In this document: in pieces, positions 51,870-60,259 of the stretch
How positions within the stretch are numbered: position 1 is the first letter of the stretch
How the letters are laid out: each line of letters starts with the position of its first letter
NCBI GenBank assembly: GCA_016712285.1
Contig: JADJRK010000001.1
Coordinates: forward strand, 4,030,001 to 4,094,000
Source: Planctomycetota bacterium
GTDB lineage: Bacteria > Planctomycetota > UBA8742 > UBA2392
Direction of reading: 5' to 3'
Length of the DNA stretch: 64,000 nucleotides
Made by a program: the position numbers and the translations under genes
Notes under the pieces: model-generated
What the model was told of the DNA's origin: nothing
What the model saw: the letters and a program-made list of their open reading frames with translations, nothing else
Databases searched by the model: none

Positions 51870-52952
51870 CTATCCGGTGCAGGCGAGCATGTTGTCCAGC
51901 GCTACCTTGGCCCAGCGCTTTTCTGTGGGGTCCGGCGTCACCGGCTCCCACGTTTCCAGGTTCTCCAGACAGTCGCGCAGGTCGCCGGTGCTGATCTTGA
52001 ACATGTTCGGGCACAGGCTGCGCACCAGCGGAATCACCAGCCGGTCCGGGTGATGCACCGCGAGCCGGTGAATCATGTTCACCTCGGTGCCGATGGCGAC
52101 CTTGTCGCCCGGCTTCATCTTGTTGATGACGTAGTCCTGGATGAACCCGGTGCTGCCGCTGAAGTCAGCTGCGGCGACGGTTTCCTGCGTGCACTCGGGG
52201 TGCACGATCACCTTGATGCCCGGGTGCTCGGCGCGGGCTCTCTGGACCATCTCGACAGAAAAGCGCGTGTGAACGTGGCAATAGCCCTTCCACAGGATCA
52301 CGCGCGAGTTGGTGATCTGCGCCGGGGTCAAGCCGCCGTTGGGCAGCTTGGGGTCCCACAGCACAATCTGTTCGGGCGCAATGCCGTACTTGTTGGCGGT
52401 GTTGCGGCCGAGGTGTTCGTCGGGGAAAAAGAAGATGCGCTCGCCGCGTTCAAAGCACCAGTCGAAGACTTTGCCGGCGTTGCTGCTGGTGCAGACGATG
52501 CCGCCGCGCTCGCCACAGAATGCTTTCAGGTCGAGATCGCTGTTCATGTACACGACGGGCACAACCTTGGCGGTGTTCACGAACTGGCCCAGTTCCATCC
52601 AGCTGGTCGCGACCTGCGGCAGGTTGGCCATGTCAGCCATGGGACAGCCGGCGTTGCGATCGGGGTGATAGACAACCTGGTCGTCGCGGCAAAGAGTCGC
52701 GGCGCTGGTGACCATGAAGCGCACGCCGCAGAACACGATGTCGCGTGCCTTGCCGGCGTTGGCGGCGGCTTTGCACAGGTGGTAGCTGTCGCCGGTGATA
52801 TCGCCGCAGGCATGCACGCCCAGGCGCTGGTAGTGGTGCGCGAGGATAAGCAACGAGTCGCCACGCTCACGCTTGAGCTCACGAATTCGCTCAATGTTCG
52901 CCGCTTCGTCTTCTTCGACGCGGATGGGGGATTGCATCACGGTGCCGGCCAT
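51870..52952 (-). CDS. nadA: Quinolinate synthase A
   Basis: 360 residues. Signatures are LAHHYQRLGVHACGDITGDSYHL, FCGVRFMVTSAATL, GCPMADMA (a cluster Cys), VVYMNSDLDLKAFCGERGGIVCTSSNA, VHPECTQETVAAADFSGSTGFI and the final SLCPNMFKI Cys. These give the three Cys ligands of the [4Fe-4S] cluster. It condenses iminoaspartate with dihydroxyacetone phosphate in NAD biosynthesis. nadB and nadC are not in the window. An AT-rich gap upstream holds its promoter together with that of the divergent phosphoesterase. Confidence 0.95.
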   Translation of the reverse strand: MAGTVMQSPIRVEEDEAANIERIRELKRERGDSLLILAHHYQRLGVHACGDITGDSYHLCKAAANAGKARDIVFCGVRFMVTSAATLCRDDQVVYHPDRNAGCPMADMANLPQVATSWMELGQFVNTAKVVPVVYMNSDLDLKAFCGERGGIVCTSSNAGKVFDWCFERGERIFFFPDEHLGRNTANKYGIAPEQIVLWDPKLPNGGLTPAQITNSRVILWKGYCHVHTRFSVEMVQRARAEHPGIKVIVHPECTQETVAAADFSGSTGFIQDYVINKMKPGDKVAIGTEVNMIHRLAVHHPDRLVIPLVRSLCPNMFKISTGDLRDCLENLETWEPVTPDPTEKRWAKVALDNMLACTG

Positions 52953-53093
52953 GGCTGCCTCCTGTGTCGCGACACCCTTGGTGTCAACTTCACACTCACA
53001 TTAGAACATGATTGCGCCCTTATGGGAAGCGGGATGCGGCGGCCATCGCGGTGGAGGCGGTTTCGGTTGCGCGGCACCGGGCGTTTTCATGGA

Positions 53094-54362
53094 ATGATCG
53101 CTTCATTCGCCCGTTATAGAGAAGGCATGTTCCAGATTGGTGCGATCGCGGTCGTTGCTTTCAACGTGGTTGTGTGGCTCGCGCTGCGCAAGCGTCTGGT
53201 TGCGGCATTCCCGCGCCGTGGCAAATGGATTGCGCTTGCGACTATACCCCTGCTGCTGCTGTTGCTGCACCCCTCCATGCTGATGGCCGTCGGCGGCTGG
53301 TCCGGCATGCGCGGTTCGCGCGGTTTGTTCCCGGAATGGTTCCAGATGTTCTGCGTGGCGGCCCAGTTCGGCTGGATTTTCTACGGCCTGATGCTTGCGC
53401 CGTTTGGCGCATGGCGGTTGATGTTGCGGCTGCGCGCATTGGCGCGCCGCGATTCGGGCACGCCGTTGCAGCGCCAGCTCGCCGACAGCGGCCGGCGCCG
53501 GATGCTCACCAGCGCGGCGCTGATGGTGCCCGCCGCAGCCATGGTGCTTGGTGGCGGCAGCGTGCTGGCATCGCGTGTGGTGCCGTCGGTCACGCGCATC
53601 CGGTTGCGAGTGCCGCGCGAGATGACCAGCCTGCACGGGCTGACCATCGCGCAATGCAGCGATGTTCACGTCGGCAGCTACATGGGCCGTGAGCGGCTTG
53701 CCGAAATTCGCGATGCCATGAACGCCACGGGTGCGGACTATCACGTCGTGACCGGCGACCTGGTAGACAACCACGTAAGCCAGATGGAACTTGCCACACA
53801 GTTTCTGCGCGAGCTGAAACCGCGGCGCGAATCATTCCAGTGCATGGGCAACCACGAGTACATCGCGGCCCGCAGCGCCGACGTGAAGACCATTGTCAGC
53901 GGCCTGCATGAGACGGGCGCTTCGATGCTGATCGACGAGGCGCGCGTGATTCGTGTCGGCAGCGACCACTTCTGGATGGGCGGCATCGACTATCCCCGCA
54001 ACCGCGACCAGAGCGTGAGCGGCCGCGACAACCACCGCGACAGCCTGCTGGCCACGCTGGCACAGATGAGCGACGATGGCGCGCCGCGCATCGTGCTGAG
54101 TCACCATCCGCGCGCCTTTTTTGACGCGCGCGAAATGCAGCTTGACCTGATGCTGAGCGGGCACACCCACGGCGGCCAGATCAAGCTGGGCCGCGTGGGC
54201 GATGCGGCGCTGACGCCGATCCTGCCGCTCGATTACTACCACAACGGGCATTACCAGCATGAGGGCCGCAGCCTTTACGTGAACGCCGGCGCCGGCGGTT
54301 GGCTGCCAGTGCGCATCAATTGCCCGCCCGAGATCACGTTGATTGAACTGGTTTCAGCCTGA
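53094..54362 (+). CDS. Membrane metallophosphoesterase A (YkuE-like)
   Basis: About 422 residues; the start is uncertain between this ATG and one 33 bases later. Four hydrophobic segments (within about 10-115) are followed by a twin-Arg-like region RRRMLTSAALMVPAAAMVLGGG and then the calcineurin-type domain: SDVHVGSYMG, TGDLVDN, GNHEY, SHHP and GHTHGGQ, giving all metal ligands. YkuE-like enzymes act outside the membrane on phosphodiesters or lipid-linked phosphates; the substrate is unknown. Its stop overlaps the ATG of the next paralogue (TGATG). Confidence 0.85.
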   Translation: MIASFARYREGMFQIGAIAVVAFNVVVWLALRKRLVAAFPRRGKWIALATIPLLLLLLHPSMLMAVGGWSGMRGSRGLFPEWFQMFCVAAQFGWIFYGLMLAPFGAWRLMLRLRALARRDSGTPLQRQLADSGRRRMLTSAALMVPAAAMVLGGGSVLASRVVPSVTRIRLRVPREMTSLHGLTIAQCSDVHVGSYMGRERLAEIRDAMNATGADYHVVTGDLVDNHVSQMELATQFLRELKPRRESFQCMGNHEYIAARSADVKTIVSGLHETGASMLIDEARVIRVGSDHFWMGGIDYPRNRDQSVSGRDNHRDSLLATLAQMSDDGAPRIVLSHHPRAFFDAREMQLDLMLSGHTHGGQIKLGRVGDAALTPILPLDYYHNGHYQHEGRSLYVNAGAGGWLPVRINCPPEITLIELVSA

Positions 54363-55669
54363 TGCGCTACGTGATGGAGGAGTTGCTGGGCGGCATGATG
54401 GTCGTCTTCAACATTATCGGTTTTCTGGTCACCTTGCTGAACGTGCTGACGTTCCTGGCGCTGCGTCGCCGCATCAAGCTGGCGTTTCCGCGGCACAGCG
54501 GCTGGGCGACGCTGGGCGTGGGCATTCCGTTCTGGATCATGCTGCACCCGGGTTTGTTCCTGATGTTCGGCGGGATTTCCGGGTTGATGGCGATTCGCGA
54601 TGATTCGCCCATCTGGTTCGGCATTGCTGCGATGGCCTGTCAGTTTGCCGCCTGGGTGTATGGCGGCGGCTTGCTGATCAAGGGCGCGCCCGGCGCGCTG
54701 CTTGATGGCGGGCGCCGGTTGCGCCGCGTGCTGCGGCGCGAAAAGGCGGGCTCGCCGGCTGAGCAGCGGCTGGTCGATGAGGGCCGGCGCCGCATGCTGG
54801 CCAAGGCGGCGCTGACTGTGCCCGCGGCGATAGTCGCGACGGCAGCGGGCGGCGCGCTGGCGTCGCGCGTGGTCCCGCGCGTGACACGATTGCAACTGCC
54901 GGTGCGGCGCGAGTTGACGCAACTGCACGGCATGACGATTGCGCAGGTCAGCGACGTGCACGTGGGCAGCTATATGGGCTGGGATCGGCTTGCCGAGATT
55001 CTGGGCGTCATGAACTCGACGAACGCCGACTGGTTCGTGATCACCGGCGACCTGATTGACAACGACGTCGCGCAGCTTGAGTTGGCGCAGCGTTTCATCA
55101 ACGGCATGAAGCCGAAACGCCAGACTTTCATGAGCATGGGCAACCACGAGTACATCGCGGCCCGCACCGGCGACACCCAGGGCATTGTGGCCGCGCTGAA
55201 AGACACGAAGGCGACGCTGCTGATCGACGAAGCCGAGAAGCTGAACGTCGGCGGCGCGCACCTGTGGCTGGGCGCGATTGACCACCCGCCGCAGATGACG
55301 CTGCCGCGCCTGCACGACCGCAGCACCGAGGAAAGCCTGCAACAGGTGCTTGCGAACGTGCACGACGACGGCGCGCCGCGCATTCTGCTTTCGCACCACC
55401 CGCGCACGTTTAACGTGATTCGCGAGCACCCGGTGGATTTGACGCTGAGCGGCCACACCCACGGCGGGCAGATCAAGCTGGGGCGCATCGGCGACTACGC
55501 GCTGACACCCGTGCTGCCCTTCGAGCACTACCACAACGGGTTCTATGAGCACAACGGCCGGCGGCTGTACGTAAACGCGGGCGCCGGCGGCTGGATGCCA
55601 GTAAGAATCAACTGCCCGCCCGAGATCACACTGGTAGAGTTGGTGCCGGCGCAAGCAACGAACGCCTGA
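54362..55669 (+). CDS. Membrane metallophosphoesterase B (paralogue)
   Basis: 435 residues with the same layout as the gene upstream: hydrophobic segments (about 12-110), RRRMLAKAALTVPAAIVATAAGG, then SDVHVGSYMGWD, TGDLIDN, GNHEYIAAR, LSHHPRTF and GHTHGGQIKLGRIGDYAL. The two proteins are roughly half identical across the catalytic domain by eye. One-base overlap with the upstream stop means the pair is translated together. Duplication with retained active sites suggests two related substrates or a heteromer. Confidence 0.87.
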   Translation: MRYVMEELLGGMMVVFNIIGFLVTLLNVLTFLALRRRIKLAFPRHSGWATLGVGIPFWIMLHPGLFLMFGGISGLMAIRDDSPIWFGIAAMACQFAAWVYGGGLLIKGAPGALLDGGRRLRRVLRREKAGSPAEQRLVDEGRRRMLAKAALTVPAAIVATAAGGALASRVVPRVTRLQLPVRRELTQLHGMTIAQVSDVHVGSYMGWDRLAEILGVMNSTNADWFVITGDLIDNDVAQLELAQRFINGMKPKRQTFMSMGNHEYIAARTGDTQGIVAALKDTKATLLIDEAEKLNVGGAHLWLGAIDHPPQMTLPRLHDRSTEESLQQVLANVHDDGAPRILLSHHPRTFNVIREHPVDLTLSGHTHGGQIKLGRIGDYALTPVLPFEHYHNGFYEHNGRRLYVNAGAGGWMPVRINCPPEITLVELVPAQATNA

Positions 55670-55742
55670 CCGTGGCGCACGGGGCCTGGGAGTCTGGTGC
55701 CTGACCCCTTTTGCCCCCCAACGCGACGGCAGGCACCGGCTA

Positions 55743-55820
55743 ACGGGCAAGGGACAAAAGAAAACCCGCGGACCCAACGACCCCTGTCACTGCGGCTCCG
55801 GCAAGAACTACAAATTGTGA
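55743..55820 (+). pseudogene. SEC-C zinc-motif remnant with a Cys codon turned to stop
   Basis: The frame reads TGKGQKKTRGPNDPCHCGSG, KNYKL, stop, then H. This is the SEC-C metal-binding tail (C-x-C...C-H) found at the C-terminus of SecA and many other proteins, but the third ligand codon is TGA where TGC is expected. No body of a gene precedes it; the sequence upstream holds a GGTGCCTGACCCC palindromic fragment. It is most likely the end of a decayed gene. Confidence 0.5.
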
Positions 55821-56028
55821 CACACTGCCGTGGACTACGCCCACGCCGCGAAGTAACGCGGCAAACGCACGATAGAGGAAGGCGGCGTGAGGCGGCGTGA
55901 CGCGGCGTTGCGTCGCGTTCACAGATATCCAAGTTTTTCTGCACAATCGACTAACACCCAATTCGGGGCTGACGCAAAGGCATACTCCTGTCGTTATGGA
56001 TTTTTCTCCCCTATTCGAGGATGCAAAG

Positions 56029-56679
56029 ATGGAAAGTACAGTTGATCCTGAAATTCAAGCTCTAACGCTCGTCGGGCGGGCCTTCGAGAGCTTGACAGAC
56101 ACCGACGCACGGCTGCGTGTTGTGAACTGGGCGATCGAGAAGTATGGCATTTCAGCTGGTTCGCACACGACACCGGCCATTGTTCCTGAGACCACTGCGC
56201 AGGAGCAGGTTGCCCAAGCTAGTTCGGTCGTGGAGTCCAACAAAGCAAAGCGTCCGCGGGGAGCCAAGGCTGACAAGCCCTCGCTAAAACACGATCTGAC
56301 GTTCCATGGTTCAGGCGAGGTCATGCCTCCACTGCGAGAGTTCTTTTCAGCCAAGTTCCCCACTGGGCAAGCCAGCCACCCGGCTGCATTTGCAGTCATC
56401 GCCCATTGGTTGAAAGAAGTCGGTGGGACAGAAGAGTGCGGAATCGACGAAATGTACACAGCTTACCGCTGGCTAAAATTGAAAATGCCAAAGGTTTGGG
56501 CCCAGGCGTTCCGCGATGGAAAGACGAAACTCGGCTTCTTTGATGATGGCGGGTCTAAGGGCTGTTATCGCCTTACCCATATTGGGGAAGACGCGGTCAT
56601 TCGGGGAGAACTCGGTAAGGGCTCCAACATTCTTGGTGACATACAAGCCGACCCGCCAGAAGTTGATGGAACAGAGTGA
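56029..56679 (+). CDS. Hypothetical protein, accessory-region type
   Basis: 216 residues from the ATG with GAGG eight bases upstream; an ATG 33 bases earlier is also possible. The N-terminus has LTLVGRAFESLTDTDARLRVVNWAIEKYGI, a short helical 'count-and-ring' motif frequent in uncharacterised proteins near defence or mobile genes. After a Lys/Arg linker, a compact C-terminal domain (about 100-210) resembles a winged helix (FAVIAHWLKEVGGTEECGIDEMYTAYRWLKLKMP, FFDDGGSKGCYRLTHIGED). The local GC content is lower than that of the flanks. No enzymatic motif. Confidence 0.6.
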   Translation: MESTVDPEIQALTLVGRAFESLTDTDARLRVVNWAIEKYGISAGSHTTPAIVPETTAQEQVAQASSVVESNKAKRPRGAKADKPSLKHDLTFHGSGEVMPPLREFFSAKFPTGQASHPAAFAVIAHWLKEVGGTEECGIDEMYTAYRWLKLKMPKVWAQAFRDGKTKLGFFDDGGSKGCYRLTHIGEDAVIRGELGKGSNILGDIQADPPEVDGTE

Positions 56680-56737
56680 TCGCCCATCTGTCGCCCCGAA
56701 CAACGGGGATGATAGGGAGCATGGTCAGTGTCCCACG

Positions 56738-56773
56738 CAACAGGGGAAGAGCGTAAACGCTCATCCCCTGTTG
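56738..56773. terminator. Bidirectional hairpin
   Basis: A 15-bp stem with one mismatch (CAACAGGGGA...TCCCCTGTTG outside, GAGCG/CGCTC inside) and loop TAAA lies between convergent ORFs. It has no strong T-tract. Confidence 0.6.
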
Positions 56774-56789
56774 TGTATGGTTTGACTGG

Positions 56790-57153
56790 CTACTTCTTGC
56801 ACCTCGCCAAGAAGCACCAGGCTTGGCGGCCATAGTCTGCGGCGTGCAGTACTTTGCCACTCCGCCAATGTTTGAACGACTTGCAAAACACCCACTTGAA
56901 TCCCGGTGGTGCCGGGAAAGGACCGTTTTTCATTTTGCCTCCACAAATCAGAACTAGTCGCGGGCAATCTGGCCCGCTGAGTGCGCGCAATCCGTTGACG
57001 AAGAGCGTGTTGTGGAGTACCGTCTGAGTGTTCAGGTTCAGCGGTGGCAACAGCCATCGATCCGGGAAAGCGCGTCCTTGACGCGTTTTCTCGCTTAAGG
57101 CGGATCCATACTACCTCGCTTTCCGGCCTATCTGGCCTTCTCCGTGAAGTCAA
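56790..57153 (-). pseudogene. Small basic hypothetical protein, frameshifted
   Basis: Two overlapping minus-strand frames join into one plausible protein of about 120 residues: PESEVVWIRLKRE in the first, then RQGRAFPDRWLLPPLNLNTQ, KMKNGPFPAPPGFKWVFCKS and DYGRQAWCFLARCKK in the second. The switch falls at the AAAA run near 57084, where one extra A would explain it. The start overlaps the end of the upstream gene by 26 bases. Either a sequencing or assembly error or a true inactivation; the product is not recognised. Confidence 0.5.
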
Positions 57154-57712
57154 CTGCCATGGTTCTCAGCCAAGCGGACAGTCGCTCAGCTTCGGCCATG
57201 CTTAGGTCCATGGGCAGATTGTCGACCCGCACCACCCAGTCCGCTCGCAACGGGAAACTGTGCTGAAGCCCGCCGTACAATGGCCGAGATGACTGATGTT
57301 CAGCAGCGGAACTTGCCGCGGGACCCGCCTGCCGCTCGGACGACTTCCTTTTCTTTCCTGCCGCCCCCGAAATTCTCTCAGCAGCTGGGCTCGGCCTTCC
57401 CGCAGTGATGTTGGGTTGCCATCCCGTTGGGTTCGTCTGACGTTCCACGAAGTCCCGGATTGCTTTGCCTACCCGGGCGGAGTAAGTTCGCAGCGACGGT
57501 GCGCTGACCTTGGGGTTGAGGTTTGCGAAGCGGCGAACCAGGACCTTCAGTTCCAAGCGCCTCACATCGCCCTTCTCTTGGTCATCCAGAATCGAGAATA
57601 AGCGTTCACAGGCCGACTTGATTGCCGCCGCCGTGACTGAGTTGTACCAGCCCTTGCTGCCCGCCAATTCCACGAACTCAAGCACATCCACTGTCGAGTA
57701 TCGTTGGGTCAT
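57128..57712 (-). CDS. Hypothetical protein with recombinase-N-terminal-like helical domain
   Basis: 194 residues. VLEFVELAGSKGWYNSVTAAAIKSACERLFSILDDQEKGDVRRLEL, followed by VLVRRFANLNPKVSAPSLRTYSARVGKAIRDFVER, looks like the SAM-like DNA-binding fold of tyrosine-recombinase N-termini, but no catalytic domain follows. A Ser/Pro-rich linker leads to a short C-terminal module (FPLRADWVVRVDNLPMDLSMAEAERLSAWLRTMA). Such stand-alone proteins occur in defence and plasmid-like regions; that association is my recollection of the family, not shown here. Confidence 0.6.
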   Translation of the reverse strand: MTQRYSTVDVLEFVELAGSKGWYNSVTAAAIKSACERLFSILDDQEKGDVRRLELKVLVRRFANLNPKVSAPSLRTYSARVGKAIRDFVERQTNPTGWQPNITAGRPSPAAERISGAAGKKRKSSERQAGPAASSAAEHQSSRPLYGGLQHSFPLRADWVVRVDNLPMDLSMAEAERLSAWLRTMAVDFTEKAR

Positions 57713-57931
57713 TTCCCACCTCCACCGTCAATTGTCTAATCCGCATAACCAAAAATCAATGCCTTGCCGCGAGATTCTGTGACGAAGATAAATCAGCATC
57801 TGCATTGAGTTCCTGCGCCCGAGGGGTCACACGAGGTCAGGCGCATCGGCTGACGCGGTCCTACCCAAGAGCCAGCACTACTTGCGCAAGCGTTGCAGTC
57901 ATCGGCTTGACCTGCGCCCCAGGGGGGAGTC
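57713..57931. other. Gene-free gap
   Basis: About 220 bases; the end nearest 57.75 kb is AT-rich and should contain the promoter of the minus-strand gene below it. No RNA gene or repeat recognised. Confidence 0.3.
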
Positions 57932-58339
57932 TCAGGCTTTGGCGCCAGCCCACTCGATGGCTTGTTGTTGGTTGGCGAAGGTGTGGAACTGGGTGACCTT
58001 GCCTTTGTGGAAGGTGAAGACGTCGGCGGTGTGGCCTTCGCGCCATTCGGTTTCGGTCTTTAGCCTTACTCGTACGTGAACCAGCACGATGATCTTGTCG
58101 CCGGCGACGATGAACTGTTCCGGCTCGCAATTGCCTTCGGCCCAGGTTTCGCGCGCCTTGATGATGTGGGCCTTGACGGCTTCGAGCCCGTGATATGTGC
58201 CGCCGTGCGGCGAATCAACAAACTCCGCCCGTTCGATCTGCGGGTCGAACGCTTTGATCATCGCCTCAATGTCGCCCCGGTTGAGCGCGGCGTACACTTG
58301 CCGCAGCGTCTCCGTCTCGGCCGCCATTGGTTTGTCCAT
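57932..58339 (-). CDS. SnoaL-like/NTF2-fold protein
   Basis: 135 residues from the ATG with GGAG six bases upstream; the longer frame contains no family match. LRQVYAALNRGDIEAMIKAFDPQIERAEF, GTYHGLEAVKAHI, IIVLVHVRVRLK and WREGHTADVFTFHKGKVTQFHTFANQQQAIEW follow the SnoaL-like cone-shaped fold. Members bind or isomerise small molecules; no conserved catalytic set can be assigned here. Confidence 0.8.
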   Translation of the reverse strand: MDKPMAAETETLRQVYAALNRGDIEAMIKAFDPQIERAEFVDSPHGGTYHGLEAVKAHIIKARETWAEGNCEPEQFIVAGDKIIVLVHVRVRLKTETEWREGHTADVFTFHKGKVTQFHTFANQQQAIEWAGAKA

Positions 58340-58930
58340 GGTTCGCTCCGGCCGTAGTTGAACCAAGGCTGGAACGGCGTGGCAAGAACCCGGCAGGCTG
58401 CGGCGTTTTGGGTTTGCCGCTCGATGTATGCATGGCCGCCGGTCACTGCGGACCTTGCGAGTGGTTGCCGCAGGTCGCACGCATACCCGTCGCTGGCGCT
58501 CCGGGCTCTTGTTCTCCGGTTCGAACGCGGCGTCGTTGGCGTTGCTCCTGTGAAATCCCTGCACTGAATTACTGACACACCCACTTTGTCTTAACAATTG
58601 GGGGGTATGTTCTTCGCGACTGGCGAGGAATACGGCTATCAGCGCCCTTTTGCCACAGCCCCGATCCTTTCGAGCGACCCTTGGCGATGCCACCCCTCTC
58701 GCGCCCCCTGTGGGCGCGTCTTTGTTTTCCCGGAGAATCCATGACTCGACCGTTCCACCGCGTGCGGCTGCTTCGTTGCCTGGGCTGCGCACTGCCGGCC
58801 GGCTCTCGCCCCTTGCCCTTGCCGAGGGCCCCCTGATGCGCTGCCGCTACTCTCTGCTTCGTGTGCGCTCGTGTCGCCGCTCCCGAAAACTTGTGCGCCG
58901 TGACCCGGCCTTCCTGCGCAAGGGGGCAAA
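58340..58930. other. Intergenic region carrying a dispersed repeat
   Basis: About 590 bases without a credible gene. 58485-58516 holds ACCCGTCGCTGGCGCTCCGG and continues GCTCTTGTTCTC, the fused form of the repeat at 9.7 kb. Many plus-strand open frames here are Arg/Cys-rich and lack ribosome-binding sites. A GGGGG run just before 58931 serves the downstream start. Confidence 0.5.
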
Positions 58931-60259
58931 ATGACGCCCGACTGGATCCAGCAAGCCGAGAACTGGTGCGCGTCGGTCGAGAATTCGACAGCCGGCTTGA
59001 TGCTGATCTCGGCGCTGGTGAGCCTTGGCAACGCTGCTGTGTTCTGGGTGCTGGTGCGTCGCATTAGGGGGGTCAGACCCCATTTTGCAGGCAAAATGGC
59101 GTCAGACCCATGGTGCTGGCTGATCGGCGTGCCGTACTGGCTGCTGCTGCTGCCGATGCTGGCGATGGCGGTTGGCGGGCACGGGGCCGCAGAGGCCTTT
59201 CACTCGTTGCTGCCGGCGCCGCTTGCTGTGGCGTGCATGGCGTTTCAGTTTGCGGTCTGGGTTTATGGCGGCGTGCTGCTGATTGGCCTGGTTGTGCGGG
59301 GTAGCTTCGGCGTCTTCGCCGGTGACCGCTTTTCACGAACAGAAACGGGGACAGTCCCTCGGCCTTCGGCCGGGGACAGTCCCCCCTCCGACAGTCCCCA
59401 ATCGCGGCGCGACTTCCTGCGCAAAGCCGCGTTTGGTGTGCCTGCGGTGATTGTTACGGCTGCAGCCGCCGGCGGGGTTTGCAGCCAGTTGCCGCCAGTG
59501 ATTCGGCGCGTGCAACTGCCGGTGCGCGCGCCCGGTTTGCGCGGCTTGCGGATTGTCCAGTTTAGCGACGTGCACATTGGCAGCTATCTTGAGCGTGACC
59601 GGCTGCGTGAGATCTCCGAGGCCGTGAACGCGCAGCGCCCGGACCTGGTTGTGTGCACCGGCGACCTGATCGACAACCGGCTTGAGCAACTGGAGTTCGC
59701 GCAGAACCTGCTGGGGCGCCTGAAGCCGCGCGTGGGCACGTTCATGTGCATGGGCAACCATGAGTACATCGCGGCGCAGGGCGACGAGGCGGCTGTGAAA
59801 GCAGCCTACGCCGAGGCGGGCGCGACGGTGCTGGTGGACACTGCGATCAAGCTGCCGCTGGGGGGCTCGCACCTGTGGCTTGCGGGCACGGACTTCCCCG
59901 GCGCACCGGGGGGTTCACTGGGCGATCGGCCGAGCACAGCCGAAAGCATGGACCGTGTGCTGGCTGACATGCGCGACGACGGCGCGCCGAGGATTGTACT
60001 TTCGCATCATCCCAAGACATTCTTTGAAGGCCGCGAGCGGCAGATCGACCTGATGCTGAGCGGCCACACACACGGCGGGCAGATCAGCCTGGGGCGCATT
60101 CACGACCACGCGCTCACGCCCAACCTGCCCTTCGAGTTCTACCACAAGGGCCTGTACGAGCACGAAGGCCGGCGCCTGTACGTCAACAGCGGCATCGGAA
60201 GCTGGCTGCCCGTGCGCATCAACTGCCCGCCCGAGGTGACGCTGGTCGAGCTGGTGTAG
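58931..60259 (+). CDS. Membrane metallophosphoesterase C with in-frame palindromic insertions
   Basis: 442 residues; ATG preceded by AAGGGGGC. Same plan as genes A and B: hydrophobic segments (about 20-125), a strong twin-Arg-like motif RRDFLRKAAFGVPAVIVTAAAAGG (about 158-181), then SDVHIGSYLERD, TGDLIDNRLEQ, GNHEYIAAQ, LSHHPKTF and GHTHGGQISLG. Two non-homologous blocks, GVRPHFAGKMASD and TETGTVPRPSAGDSPPSDSP, are encoded by palindromic repeat DNA, inserted at a membrane loop and at the linker. The catalytic ligands are intact, so it is probably functional. Confidence 0.85.
   Translation: MTPDWIQQAENWCASVENSTAGLMLISALVSLGNAAVFWVLVRRIRGVRPHFAGKMASDPWCWLIGVPYWLLLLPMLAMAVGGHGAAEAFHSLLPAPLAVACMAFQFAVWVYGGVLLIGLVVRGSFGVFAGDRFSRTETGTVPRPSAGDSPPSDSPQSRRDFLRKAAFGVPAVIVTAAAAGGVCSQLPPVIRRVQLPVRAPGLRGLRIVQFSDVHIGSYLERDRLREISEAVNAQRPDLVVCTGDLIDNRLEQLEFAQNLLGRLKPRVGTFMCMGNHEYIAAQGDEAAVKAAYAEAGATVLVDTAIKLPLGGSHLWLAGTDFPGAPGGSLGDRPSTAESMDRVLADMRDDGAPRIVLSHHPKTFFEGRERQIDLMLSGHTHGGQISLGRIHDHALTPNLPFEFYHKGLYEHEGRRLYVNSGIGSWLPVRINCPPEVTLVELV
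59067..59109. repeat. Palindromic element inside a coding sequence, first copy
   Basis: GGGGTC-A-GACCCC (59069-59081) runs into CCATTTTGC-AG-GCAAAATGG (59080-59099) and then GTCAGACCC. The two dyads form a compact double hairpin that keeps the frame of the phosphoesterase. Confidence 0.75.
59346..59400. repeat. Palindromic element inside a coding sequence, second copy
   Basis: Three GGGGACAGTCCC-type units (GGGGAC-A-GTCCC and variants) around CGGCCTTCGGCCG. It is the TC/AC-swapped relative of the GGGGTCAGACCCC unit 280 bases upstream. Confidence 0.7.

Noticed and set aside
51816..53093. 5' extension of the first phosphoesterase frame to 848 codons
   Set aside because: The extension is antisense to nadA, an unambiguous gene; the protein homologous to its paralogues starts at about 53094.
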